NCBI GenBank assembly: GCA_015654535.1
Contig: JAATGU010000065.1
Location: forward strand, 1 to 55,633
DNA from: Bacteroidales bacterium
Lineage (GTDB): Bacteria > Bacteroidota > Bacteroidia > Bacteroidales > Bacteroidaceae
Length of the DNA stretch: 55,633 bases
Direction of reading: 5' to 3'
Positions 9,150 to 17,731 of the stretch are shown piece by piece; positions within the stretch are counted from its first letter, which is position 1, and each line of letters starts with the position of its first letter. The position numbers and the translations under genes are program-made. The notes beneath the pieces were generated by a model, which was not told where the DNA came from, searched no databases, and worked only from the letters and a program-made list of their open reading frames with translations.

Positions 9150-9275
9150 AAGCATTTCATTAATTAATAAAAGTAACGATCCTAACATAATCGGACATAC
9201 TCTGATATTTATGCACTAAAATTAGCACTTATAGAATTAATTATATTGTATTCGATAATGTCTCAACTAATTTTG

Positions 9276-9283
9276 TATTTTTG
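9276..9283 (+). promoter_or_regulatory. Candidate -7 box before the sigma factor gene
   Basis: TATTTTTG matches TAnnTTTG, 44 bp before the ATG at 9327. No TTTG is found 19-21 bp upstream, so the promoter may be weak. Confidence 0.4.
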
Positions 9284-9326
9284 CCTCTGAAAGTTTTGTT
9301 AACACAGATCTCAAACTTGGAAAATA

Positions 9327-9884
9327 ATGGATACAACTACGGAGTTGAAAGCTTTCAATCAATTATTTATTGATTACCAGAGCCGTTTTATTCGTTTTGC
9401 CAATACATACATTCATGATATGGTTGTTGCTGAAGATTTTGCTATAGAAGCTCTGATGTATTATTGGGAAAACCGACATAAGTTGCAATCCGAATCAAAT
9501 GTACCCGCCTATATATTAACCATCATAAAACACAAATGCCTGAATTATCTTCAGCATATTGAAACAGCTCAAAATGTTTCGGACAAAATTCTTTCTCATG
9601 CACAATGGGAACTTTCCACACGGATTTCCACACTTCAAGTTTGTGAGCCATATGAGCTTTTCACTGCGGAAATGGAGGCTATTGTGAAACGAACACTTGA
9701 ATCATTGCCTCCGCAAACAAGACAAATATTTGTGATGAGCCGATATTACAACAAATCTCACAAGGAAATAGCCGAAAAACTAAACATAACCACTAAGGGG
9801 GTGGAATTTCATGTGTCTAAAGCCATTAAAGCCCTCCGACTTTCACTTAAAGACTATATGCCGGTCCTTCTTTTTTTTCTCTAA
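9327..9884 (+). CDS. ECF-type RNA polymerase sigma factor of a polysaccharide utilisation locus
   Basis: 185 aa. Region 2 is visible as FANTYIHDMVVAEDFAIEA with the usual AED and YYWENR; region 4 as LESLPPQTRQIFVMSRYYN with the helix-turn-helix HKEIAEKLNITTKGVEFHVS. It belongs to the Bacteroidetes extracytoplasmic-function group that works with FecR anti-sigma factors. Its neighbours are FecR, an STN-type SusC, SusD and a GH27 enzyme, so it should activate that locus when the SusC senses its glycan. Locus control is known for the family; for this locus it is inferred from gene order. Confidence 0.9.
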   Translation: MDTTTELKAFNQLFIDYQSRFIRFANTYIHDMVVAEDFAIEALMYYWENRHKLQSESNVPAYILTIIKHKCLNYLQHIETAQNVSDKILSHAQWELSTRISTLQVCEPYELFTAEMEAIVKRTLESLPPQTRQIFVMSRYYNKSHKEIAEKLNITTKGVEFHVSKAIKALRLSLKDYMPVLLFFL

Positions 9885-9948
9885 TAAAAATAAACGGTTT
9901 TTTCACTAGGGATATTTATTTCACATCTGCTTATAATATATACACTAA

Positions 9949-10896
9949 ATGAAAATGGATAAAGAAATACTATACAGGTTTTTTGAAGGACAAGCTACGC
10001 TGGAAGAAGAAATAAAAATCAGAGATTGGATGGAATCTTCACAGGAAAATCAGAAAGAGTTTTTTCGTGAACGAAAGGTTTTTGATGCCATCTTTCTTTT
10101 GGGGCATGAGGAAGAGATGGATACTGTGGTTAAAAGATCCTTTTATTCAAAAATCCCTGTCAGGGAGTTTTTAAAGATCGCAGCTGTAATTGCTCTTACT
10201 TTGTCTGTGACATTATTTGTTCAGCGTAAATCAGAGGACAACGACCATATAGTTATGAATACTATTTCTGTACCTGGAGGGCAGCGAGTTAATTTAACTC
10301 TTTCGGATGGAACAAATCTTTGGCTCAATGCTTGCTCTACCATGGAATATCCAGCAGTTTTTTCAAAAGATAAACGCGAAATAACGCTTGATGGCGAAGC
10401 TTATTTCGAGGTGGCTCATAATAGGGATAAGCCTTTTATTGTTCATACGAAAAAATGTGATATAGAGGTCCTTGGAACTAAATTCAATGTGGAAGCATAT
10501 TCAAATAAAGAAGTATTTGAAACCTCATTGATGGAGGGAATAGTAAAAGTGTTTTTAGTCAATAATGCGACTCATTCGCTAATATTGACTCCCAATAATA
10601 GAGTTTATCTAAAAGAGGGTAGACTAGTGATTGGCAAAATTGAAGATTTTGAAACATATCGTTGGAAAGAGGGACTGATCTGCTTTAAAAATCTATCATT
10701 CCCTGAGATTATGCTAAAACTGGAAAAGTACTTTGATATAAAGATTATAGTTAGGAATAAACAGGTACTAAATTACGTATGCACTGGCAAATTCAGGCAG
10801 GCGGATGGAGTTGATTACGCGTTGAGGGTATTGCAAAAAGATGTATCTTTTAAATATGAAAGAGATGAAAACAATGACGTTATCTATATAAAATAA
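9949..10896 (+). CDS. FecR-family anti-sigma factor
   Basis: 315 aa. Cytoplasmic N-terminus (about 1-65) that would hold the sigma factor, one membrane helix (about residues 72-90, KIAAVIALTLSVTLFVQ), and a periplasmic FecR domain (GGQRVNLTLSDGTNLWLNA, GEAYFEVAHNRDKPFIVHT, VLGTKFNVEAY). The C-terminal part (FKNLSFPEIMLKLEKYFDIK) resembles DUF4974, which contacts the STN domain of the partner SusC. The gene follows the sigma factor by 64 bp. The ATG at 9955 is an alternative start two codons in. Confidence 0.9.
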   Translation: MKMDKEILYRFFEGQATLEEEIKIRDWMESSQENQKEFFRERKVFDAIFLLGHEEEMDTVVKRSFYSKIPVREFLKIAAVIALTLSVTLFVQRKSEDNDHIVMNTISVPGGQRVNLTLSDGTNLWLNACSTMEYPAVFSKDKREITLDGEAYFEVAHNRDKPFIVHTKKCDIEVLGTKFNVEAYSNKEVFETSLMEGIVKVFLVNNATHSLILTPNNRVYLKEGRLVIGKIEDFETYRWKEGLICFKNLSFPEIMLKLEKYFDIKIIVRNKQVLNYVCTGKFRQADGVDYALRVLQKDVSFKYERDENNDVIYIK

Positions 10897-10952
10897 GTTT
10901 AACCCTAACAACTAAGCCAATGAAATAAATAAAAGCTGAAACTAAAACCAAA

Positions 10953-10986
10953 AATGCCGATAAGTATTGGTCTACCTACCGGCATT
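10953..10986 (+). other. Small stem-loop in the fecR-susC gap
   Basis: Arms AATGCCG (10953-10959) and CGGCATT (10980-10986) form a 7-bp stem with a 20-nt loop in the 145-bp gap before susC. No T-tract follows, so it may be an mRNA-processing or partial-attenuation element rather than a full terminator. Confidence 0.4.
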
Positions 10987-11041
10987 CGATTAACACAATT
11001 TGTTAGAACTCACTGTATTAATAAACTAATATTGCAAAGAT

Positions 11042-11659
11042 ATGAAAAACATTCCTTTGTTGGATTTTCATTACCTTGAAAATCTACAATTTAACCATTT
11101 TTTTAGAATTATGAAAGTAACTACATTCTTTCTTTTCTTCTCTGTATTTTGTTTAATGGCTGGAAACAGCCATTCTCAAAATGCCAGAGTCACAATATCG
11201 AAGGATAATGCCAGATTAGAAGATGTGTTGAACGAAATAGAAAGCCAAACAAGTTATCTTTTTATTTATAGCAATCATGTTGATGTTGCCCGCAAAGTGT
11301 CAGTCAATGCTAATGAAAAGCCCGTATCCGAAGTGTTGACAAAGTTGTTTAAGGGCACCGATATACACTATTCCATGGAAGGAACACATATTATTCTTTC
11401 CGAAAAGGAAAGAAATGAATCTACCTCTGTTACACAGCAAAGCAAAAGAATTATTAATGGTAAAGTTACCGATATGCAGAATGAACCAATTATTGGTGCG
11501 AATATACATTTGAAAGGTGCTTCTACAGGGACTATTACGGATATAGAAGGCCATTTTAATCTAGAGGTCCCCGAAAATGCAACCTTATTAGTTTCTTTTG
11601 TTGGCTATGCTCCTGTTCAGATAAATATAGGCAATAAAAAGGAAGTTTCATTAAATTGA
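11042..11659 (+). CDS. SusC-like TonB-dependent receptor, N-terminal fragment (signal, STN and CarboxypepD_reg-like domains), frameshifted
   Basis: 205 aa ending at a premature TGA at 11657. The signal peptide probably starts at the internal Met24 (KVTTFFLFFSVFCLMAG). An STN domain follows (about 48-125: NARVTISKDNARLEDVLNEI, SYLFIYS), then a carboxypeptidase-like plug-associated domain (INGKVTDMQNEPIIGANIHL to SFVGYAPVQINI). STN domains pass the glycan signal to a FecR anti-sigma factor, which is the gene just upstream. The frame breaks at TTA AAT TGA. Reading one base back gives LKLIEESKELEEVLVVGYGT, the expected continuation, so this is one gene split by loss of one A. Confidence 0.85.
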   Translation: MKNIPLLDFHYLENLQFNHFFRIMKVTTFFLFFSVFCLMAGNSHSQNARVTISKDNARLEDVLNEIESQTSYLFIYSNHVDVARKVSVNANEKPVSEVLTKLFKGTDIHYSMEGTHIILSEKERNESTSVTQQSKRIINGKVTDMQNEPIIGANIHLKGASTGTITDIEGHFNLEVPENATLLVSFVGYAPVQINIGNKKEVSLN

Positions 11660-14421
11660 TTGAGGAGAGTAAAGAGTTGGAAGAAGTATTAGTTGTGGGT
11701 TATGGCACGCAAAAAAAAGTAACAGTGACTGGTTCATTGGCTACTACTTCAGGACAAAATATATCAAGGGTTCCTACTCCTTCCATAACAAACACATTGG
11801 TAGGGCAGCTTCCTGGTTTGATTTCCGTGAATAGAAGCGGAGAACCGGGATATGATGACGCCACTTTACTTATAAGAGGAAAAAGTACCACGGGAGATGC
11901 TTCACCATTGGTTGTGGTTGACGGCGTAGCAGACAGGGCCGGAGGGTTTGCGCGTATTGATCCGAATGATATCGAGAGCGTAACTATTTTGAAAGACGCT
12001 TCTGCTGCTATCTATGGTTCTCGTGCAGCCAACGGAGTCATTTTAGTAATGACCAAAAGAGGTAAATCAGGGAAAGCTAAAATAAACTATTCAGGTAATG
12101 TCGGTTTCAGCCATCCTACAGTACTTCCCGATATGTGTGAATCGTGGCAATACGCTCAACTTCAGAATGAGATTGAAACGAGTGTCTATGGACGCAGTCT
12201 TAAATATACAGACGAACAGATTGCTTTATATAAGAATGGAACAGATCCGACCAACTATGCCAATGTGAGGATTTTCGATGAAATGGTAAAAAAGGCATCT
12301 ATTCAAACACAGCATAATGTTTCGCTGTCCGGAGGTAATGATGTTGTAAAGTATTTTGTTTCATTGGGATATCAATATCAGGATAACTACTATAAAAATA
12401 GTGCCAGTGATTATGACCAGTATAATCTGCGTTCTAATATAGATATTACTCCTTATAAGAACTTTCGTGCGACAGTCAATGTATCTGCTCGTCAGGAAGA
12501 CAGGAATAGTCCGTTATATGGTTCGGAGGACTTATGGAGATATATGGTGAAATATGATCCGATGGTTAATATTTACTGGCCGGGTACAATCTATCCCACA
12601 ACAGCTTCTCAGGATAACTTTAGCCCGGCAACTGCAGTGGATGGTTCAATGGGTTATCAAAAGAATAAGGCTTCTTATTTTAATGCGGATCTTACATTAC
12701 ATTATGATATGCCTTTTATTGCAAAAGGACTATCTGTTGATGCAGGTGCTTATATTGACCGTAGTGATTTCTTGTATAAGAAATTCTCCAAGGCATTCTA
12801 TCTTTATGCTAAGGAAGGCGATAATTACGTAGCCAAAAAATACGGCCCATCTAATGCTGATTTAACTGAAAATATGAGTCAGACTCTGGGAATTACCTTT
12901 AATGCCCGCATTAATTATACCCGGACATTTAATGAGGTTCATAATGTTAGTGCCTTTGTCGCTTATGAGCAATATAAAAGTAGGTATGATTATCTGTATG
13001 GATACCGTCAGGATTACATTTCTTCTTCTATAGATGAACTTTTTGCAGGTGATAAAGAGACTTCCAGTAACGATGGAACGGCTTCTGAAACAGCTCGTCA
13101 AAATTACTTTGGCCGTTTAGACTACAACTATTCAAATAAATACTTGTTTCAGTTCAATTGGCGTTATGACGGATCAGAAAATTTTCCGAAAGATAAGCGC
13201 TTTGGATTTTTTCCAGGTGTTTCTTTAGGATGGAGAATCTCAGAAGAAAAGTTTTGGAAAGAAAATGTTCCGTTTATGGATTACTTGAAAATCCGTGCTT
13301 CATGGGGGCAAATGGGTAATGATAAGGTTTCTGCATTCCAATATATGACGACCTATACTTTTAGTTCAGCTGCGATTTTAGGTGGAAGTACTCCGACTTC
13401 GCAAACAGGTGTTTTACAAAGCAGAACAGCTAATCCAAATATTACTTGGGAAGTTGCAAATACATACAATATCGGTTTGGAATCGAGGTTTCTGAAAGCC
13501 TTTGATTTTAGTATGGATTTGTTTAAAACAAAACGCCATGATATTCTGGCAACCAGAAATGCTGCAATACCAGATTACGCAGGTTTGACACTACCAGATG
13601 AGAATATAGGAAAATGTTCTAGCTGGGGGACGGAAATTGTTTTGAATTACAACAAGAGAATAGGTGATTTTAAATTTAATATTGGTGGAAACTTCACTTA
13701 TGCTAAGAGCTGGGTCGATTATATTGATGAACCTGAAGGTACTGTGGAATGGCAAAAACAAACAGGAAAGCCGATTGGAGCTGATTGGTTGATGTACGAA
13801 GCGACAGGTATTTTCAGAACACAGGCAGATTTGGATAATAATCCTCATTTGAGTAACGCTAAAATGGGTGATTTGATGTTCCGGGATGTTAATGATGACA
13901 AGATTATAGATGGCAATGATAAGGTGCGGTTGGAAAAAACTCCGATTCCGGAAATTATTTATGGCATCACTTTAGGCTTGCAATACAAACAGTTGAGTCT
14001 GAATATGCTTTGGCAGGGTGCAGGGAATGTGTATCAATATACTTTCTTTGAATCGGGAACAATCGGAAACTTTACAAAAGATTTCTATAACAACCACTGG
14101 ACACAAGACAATATAAATGCTAAATATCCGAAAGTTTATGATCGTCAAGTTACAGTAACTGGTGAGAAAAATACTTTTTGGCTGGAAAATGCTTCTTATC
14201 TTCGATTGAAGAATATTGAGCTGGCCTATACTTTATCACAAAAGGCTTTAAGCAAATTGCCGATTAGTGCAATGCGTGTGTATGTTACAGGATATAATCT
14301 ATTAACATTTACTGGAATGAAGAACCTTGATCCTGAGACAGCTGAAGGTAGCCAAGGGTTTGCTTCGTGGAGTACTCCCCAATCCAGAGTTGTTAATTTT
14401 GGAGTAAACATAACCTTTTAA
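11656..14421 (+). CDS. SusC-like TonB-dependent receptor, plug and beta-barrel fragment (continuation after frameshift)
   Basis: About 921 codons in the frame one base back from the N-terminal fragment; the only near start is a TTG at 11656, which is probably not a real start. It contains the TonB-box-like EVLVVGYGTQKK, the plug domain (VVVDGVADRAGG, ILKDASAAIYGSRAANGVIL) and a full outer-membrane barrel ending in VVNFGVNITF with a C-terminal Phe. SusC proteins import oligosaccharides through the outer membrane with the SusD lid encoded next door. Without the first fragment it lacks a signal peptide and could not reach the membrane, so the locus is inactive unless the frameshift is a sequence error or is corrected. 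Confidence 0.85.
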   Translation: MIEESKELEEVLVVGYGTQKKVTVTGSLATTSGQNISRVPTPSITNTLVGQLPGLISVNRSGEPGYDDATLLIRGKSTTGDASPLVVVDGVADRAGGFARIDPNDIESVTILKDASAAIYGSRAANGVILVMTKRGKSGKAKINYSGNVGFSHPTVLPDMCESWQYAQLQNEIETSVYGRSLKYTDEQIALYKNGTDPTNYANVRIFDEMVKKASIQTQHNVSLSGGNDVVKYFVSLGYQYQDNYYKNSASDYDQYNLRSNIDITPYKNFRATVNVSARQEDRNSPLYGSEDLWRYMVKYDPMVNIYWPGTIYPTTASQDNFSPATAVDGSMGYQKNKASYFNADLTLHYDMPFIAKGLSVDAGAYIDRSDFLYKKFSKAFYLYAKEGDNYVAKKYGPSNADLTENMSQTLGITFNARINYTRTFNEVHNVSAFVAYEQYKSRYDYLYGYRQDYISSSIDELFAGDKETSSNDGTASETARQNYFGRLDYNYSNKYLFQFNWRYDGSENFPKDKRFGFFPGVSLGWRISEEKFWKENVPFMDYLKIRASWGQMGNDKVSAFQYMTTYTFSSAAILGGSTPTSQTGVLQSRTANPNITWEVANTYNIGLESRFLKAFDFSMDLFKTKRHDILATRNAAIPDYAGLTLPDENIGKCSSWGTEIVLNYNKRIGDFKFNIGGNFTYAKSWVDYIDEPEGTVEWQKQTGKPIGADWLMYEATGIFRTQADLDNNPHLSNAKMGDLMFRDVNDDKIIDGNDKVRLEKTPIPEIIYGITLGLQYKQLSLNMLWQGAGNVYQYTFFESGTIGNFTKDFYNNHWTQDNINAKYPKVYDRQVTVTGEKNTFWLENASYLRLKNIELAYTLSQKALSKLPISAMRVYVTGYNLLTFTGMKNLDPETAEGSQGFASWSTPQSRVVNFGVNITF

Positions 14422-14432
14422 ATTTCGATCAA

Positions 14433-16175
14433 ATGAAAAAGTATAATAAATATATTGCATTAGTTTTTATGAGTCTTGCTTTATTCTTTGTTTCATGTAA
14501 TGAAGACATTTTGGATAAGCAACCTTTGACAGAAATTTCAGAAACTGATGTTTGGACAGATCCGGCTTTGGTGCAAGCTTTTGTAAATGCAAGATACAAT
14601 CAAGTAGGTCATGGATGGACTGAAGGTTGGCAAAGTTCTAATGTTGATGAGACCGCTCTTACATGGTCTCGTGGTTGTGAACCTATTAATCAGGGATATG
14701 TTAACCCTTCCGATCTGGGTCGTATGAACGGTGGATGGTGGGGATGGGATAATCGCTCATGGGCCACTGTATGGAAGAATATTTCCAATTGTAATATTTT
14801 CTTTGAGCGTATTGCTTCGGTGCCTTTTACCGACGAATCGCTTAGAACACGTCTTATTGGAGAAGTACGTTTTATTAGAGCGTTGATGTATCATGATTTA
14901 GTAGCCCGTTGGGGAGCTATGCCTTTAATCACAAAGAGTTATACTCTGGATGATGTGGCCGAAATAATAAAAACGAAACGTGCCACATATAAAGAATGTA
15001 TTGATTTTATTGTGTCTCAATTAGATTCTGCTGTGATTGAATTACCAGCCTCTTATTCCGGAACAGAGAAAGGTCGTGCTACAAGCGTTGCGGCCCTTGC
15101 ACTTAAGTCCAGAGATCTTCTTTATGCTGCCAGTGATTTGATGAACGTGGATGTTAAAGATGAGACAGTGGGTTATAAAACTCCTGATCCAAAAAGATGG
15201 GAAAATGCTGCTAATGCCGCTCAGGCGTGTATTGATGCTGCTTTGAAAGCCGGTTACGCATTGTATGACAAATATGGTGACGATGTAAAAAACAAGTATA
15301 TTCAATTATTTCTTGAATGTGGAAATTCTGAGGTCTTGTTTGATCGTGAAGGCACATCTAGTGCAGATAGCGAGAACTTATCTTACTTGGATCAATCAAA
15401 TGGTCCTAACGGATATGGACAATGGGGAGGGAACTGTCCGATATCTGAATTTGTAGATGCATTTGAAATGGCCGATGGTACAAAATTTGATTGGACTAAT
15501 CCCTCTCATAAAGCCAATCCCTATGTAAATCGTGATCCTCGTCTCCATGCTATTGTTTTGTGTGATGGAGATCCGTGGATGACCCGCAATGTGGAAGCTT
15601 ATATTGATGCTGATGCCAATGGCAATGAATTGACCACCGGAGGGCGTGATTCAAAATATGGAACCGATTCGTGGAATACATCGTTGACCGGATATTATCC
15701 ACGCAAGTTTCTCGATGAAACATATTCTCCTAATTCATGGAACTTTAAAAATCCAAAAAACTGGATTTGGCTGCGTTTGGGAGAGCAGTATCTGAATCTT
15801 GCCGAAGCTCTTTATATGTCTGGTGATGAAGACGGTGCGCGTAAAGCTTTGAACGTAATTAGAGATCGTGCCCGAATGCCCAAAGTTACTGATACCGGAA
15901 GTGCCCTGTTGGATAGAATTAGAAACGAAAGGAGAGTAGAACTTTGTTTTGAGGAGCATAGGTACTTTGATGTTCGCAGATGGAAATTAGGAGACAAATA
16001 CCTGAATAAAACAGTAACTGGTGTATCTATTTTAAGAAAACCGGATGGGACAAAAAATTATAACCCTGGCAGAGTCGTTGAACAACGTAAATTCATTGAT
16101 AAAATGTATTGGTTACCTATACTTAAATCAGAAATTGATAAGAATCCAAACTTAACACAAAACCCGGGATATTAA
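14433..16175 (+). CDS. SusD/RagB-family glycan-binding lipoprotein
   Basis: 580 aa. The lipoprotein signal peptide ends in FVSC (Cys22), followed by the usual NEDILDKQPLTEISE. SusD features include the N-terminal DVWTDPALVQAFVNARYN, an alpha-helical TPR-like core (EVRFIRALMYHDLVARWG; LNLAEALYMSGDEDGARKALNVIRDRARMP) and the C-terminal IRNERRVELCFEEHRYFDVRRW plus LPILKSEIDKNPNLTQNPGY. It sits 11 bp after the SusC barrel fragment and forms the lid over the SusC pore. It is intact even though its SusC partner is frameshifted. Confidence 0.93.
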   Translation: MKKYNKYIALVFMSLALFFVSCNEDILDKQPLTEISETDVWTDPALVQAFVNARYNQVGHGWTEGWQSSNVDETALTWSRGCEPINQGYVNPSDLGRMNGGWWGWDNRSWATVWKNISNCNIFFERIASVPFTDESLRTRLIGEVRFIRALMYHDLVARWGAMPLITKSYTLDDVAEIIKTKRATYKECIDFIVSQLDSAVIELPASYSGTEKGRATSVAALALKSRDLLYAASDLMNVDVKDETVGYKTPDPKRWENAANAAQACIDAALKAGYALYDKYGDDVKNKYIQLFLECGNSEVLFDREGTSSADSENLSYLDQSNGPNGYGQWGGNCPISEFVDAFEMADGTKFDWTNPSHKANPYVNRDPRLHAIVLCDGDPWMTRNVEAYIDADANGNELTTGGRDSKYGTDSWNTSLTGYYPRKFLDETYSPNSWNFKNPKNWIWLRLGEQYLNLAEALYMSGDEDGARKALNVIRDRARMPKVTDTGSALLDRIRNERRVELCFEEHRYFDVRRWKLGDKYLNKTVTGVSILRKPDGTKNYNPGRVVEQRKFIDKMYWLPILKSEIDKNPNLTQNPGY

Positions 16176-16218
16176 ATTTTGTAAATAGATAATAATTATA
16201 GGTAAAAGTTTTATATAA

Positions 16219-16256
16219 ATAGCAAGTAAGTAGTAATTTAATAGCTTACTTGCTAT
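16219..16256 (+). other. 12-bp stem-loop between susD and the GH27 gene
   Basis: ATAGCAAGTAAG (16219-16230) and its exact complement (16245-16256) with a 14-nt loop, without a strong T-tract. Placed between the SusC/SusD pair and the enzyme gene, it may stabilise the upstream mRNA or reduce readthrough. Confidence 0.5.
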
Positions 16257-16272
16257 ATCAAACATTTTAATA

Positions 16273-17634
16273 ATGAAAAACATTAAATCACTAGTTATTG
16301 GAGCTTTTTTAATTTTGTTAAGTTGCAATACTGTTGCCGGAGTAGTTAAAGAAAAATTTCGTGAGTGGGCGTTGACTCCTCCTATGGGTTGGAACAGCTG
16401 GGATTGTTATGGTTCCACTGTGACTGAAGCTGAGGTGAAGGCTAATGCGGATTATATGGCTGCGAAACTAAAAAGCTCTGGCTGGGAATATATCGTAGTG
16501 GATATTCGCTGGTTTGTGAAAAATGATAAGGCTGGAGGATATAATGAAACAAATCCTGTGTATGTAATGGATGAATATGGTCGTTATCAGCCTGCTATCA
16601 ATCGATTCCCTTCAGCTAAAGAGGGTAAAGGATTCAAAATTCTGGCCGATTATGTTCATTCTAAAGGATTAAAGTTCGGAATTCACATTATGCGGGGTAT
16701 TCCAAAAGAAGCTGTTACAAAAAAACTACCGGTTAAAGGGACTAACGGCATCACGGCTGATCAGATTTATTCCACTGAACTTCAATGTAAATGGTTAAAG
16801 GATAACTATACCATTGTAGCCGATAAGCCGGGTGCACAGGAGTATTATAATTCTATCATGGAGCTTTACGCTTCCTGGGGAGTGGACTTTATCAAGGTGG
16901 ATGATTTATCCCGTCCGTATCATCTGGGTGAAATAGAACTGATCCGCAAAGCAATCGATAAATGTGGACGTCCCATTGTCTTTAGCACTTCTCCAGGAGA
17001 GACTCCAATAGAGGATGCAGAGCATGTTCGCACGCATGCTAATATGTGGCGGATGGTCGATGACGTTTGGGATACATGGTCTCACATCACTCATTTGTTT
17101 GATATTTGTCAAAAGTGGTATCCGTACATTGCTCCTGGAACATGGCCGGATTGTGATATGATTCCTTTGGGGCGCATTTCTCTTCGTGGTGAAAGAGGAG
17201 CCGACCGTATGACCCGTTTAACAAAAGATGAGCAATATACCTTGATGACTTTGTTTACTATCTTTCGCTCTCCGTTGATGTTTGGAGGGGATCTTCCCAG
17301 TAACGATGCGTTCACATTGTCTTTACTTACCAACAAGGAAGTACTGAGGATGCATCGGGAAAGTACGGATGTTCGTCAGCTTTACCAAAGAGAGAAAGAA
17401 GTGGCTATCACTTCCCGAAATCCGAAAACAGGTGAAGTGTATGTAGCACTCTTTAATTTGTCAGATGATAAAGTCGCGGCAAAAGTGACTGTGGACTTAG
17501 CAGAACTAGGTATTAAAGGTAAGTGCACCGTAACTGATCTGTGGACAGGTAAAAAGGTTGGAGGATTTTCTAAGCAGTTTTTCCGCCTATTGAACAGTCA
17601 TGCTTGCGGACTTTATAAGTTCAGTATAAAATAA
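16273..17634 (+). CDS. Glycoside hydrolase family 27 enzyme (alpha-galactosidase-like)
   Basis: 453 aa with an N-terminal export signal (LVIGAFLILLSCNTVAG; the SCN may act as a lipobox). The family-27 start TPPMGWNSWDCYG is clear. The likely nucleophile is in DFIKVDD (D210) and the likely acid/base in WRMVDDVWDTW (D264). The rest of the TIM barrel (WPDCDMIPLGRIS, FRSPLMFGGDLP) and the C-terminal beta domain are complete. Family members remove alpha-1,6-galactose; some act on beta-L-arabinopyranose or isomalto-oligosaccharides, so the exact substrate is open. Last gene of locus A, followed by a strong bidirectional terminator. Confidence 0.9.
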   Translation: MKNIKSLVIGAFLILLSCNTVAGVVKEKFREWALTPPMGWNSWDCYGSTVTEAEVKANADYMAAKLKSSGWEYIVVDIRWFVKNDKAGGYNETNPVYVMDEYGRYQPAINRFPSAKEGKGFKILADYVHSKGLKFGIHIMRGIPKEAVTKKLPVKGTNGITADQIYSTELQCKWLKDNYTIVADKPGAQEYYNSIMELYASWGVDFIKVDDLSRPYHLGEIELIRKAIDKCGRPIVFSTSPGETPIEDAEHVRTHANMWRMVDDVWDTWSHITHLFDICQKWYPYIAPGTWPDCDMIPLGRISLRGERGADRMTRLTKDEQYTLMTLFTIFRSPLMFGGDLPSNDAFTLSLLTNKEVLRMHRESTDVRQLYQREKEVAITSRNPKTGEVYVALFNLSDDKVAAKVTVDLAELGIKGKCTVTDLWTGKKVGGFSKQFFRLLNSHACGLYKFSIK

Positions 17635-17642
17635 TTCATTCA

Positions 17643-17696
17643 ATCTCAGGATAAAAAAGTAGCAAGTTTTGCCTTGCTACTTTTTTATCCTGAGAT
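17643..17696. terminator. Perfect 24-bp stem bidirectional terminator
   Basis: Arms 17643-17666 and 17673-17696 are perfectly complementary with the 6-nt loop TTTTGC. The core AGTAGCAAG stem is flanked by A6/T6, so it works on both strands. It lies between the convergent GH27 and GltD-like genes. Confidence 0.85.
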
Positions 17697-17731
17697 CATT
17701 TCTCCCTTCATTTACCGTGATGGGAGTTCGT

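Noticed and set aside
9006..9188. Minus-strand frame overlapping the end of ndh and its terminator
   Set aside because: Antisense to a clear gene end and hairpin; no independent coding support.
11650..11660. Programmed -1 ribosomal frameshifting to join the two susC parts
   Set aside because: No X-XXY-YYZ slippery heptamer is present at the junction and no strong downstream stem was seen; a one-base deletion or sequence error explains it better.
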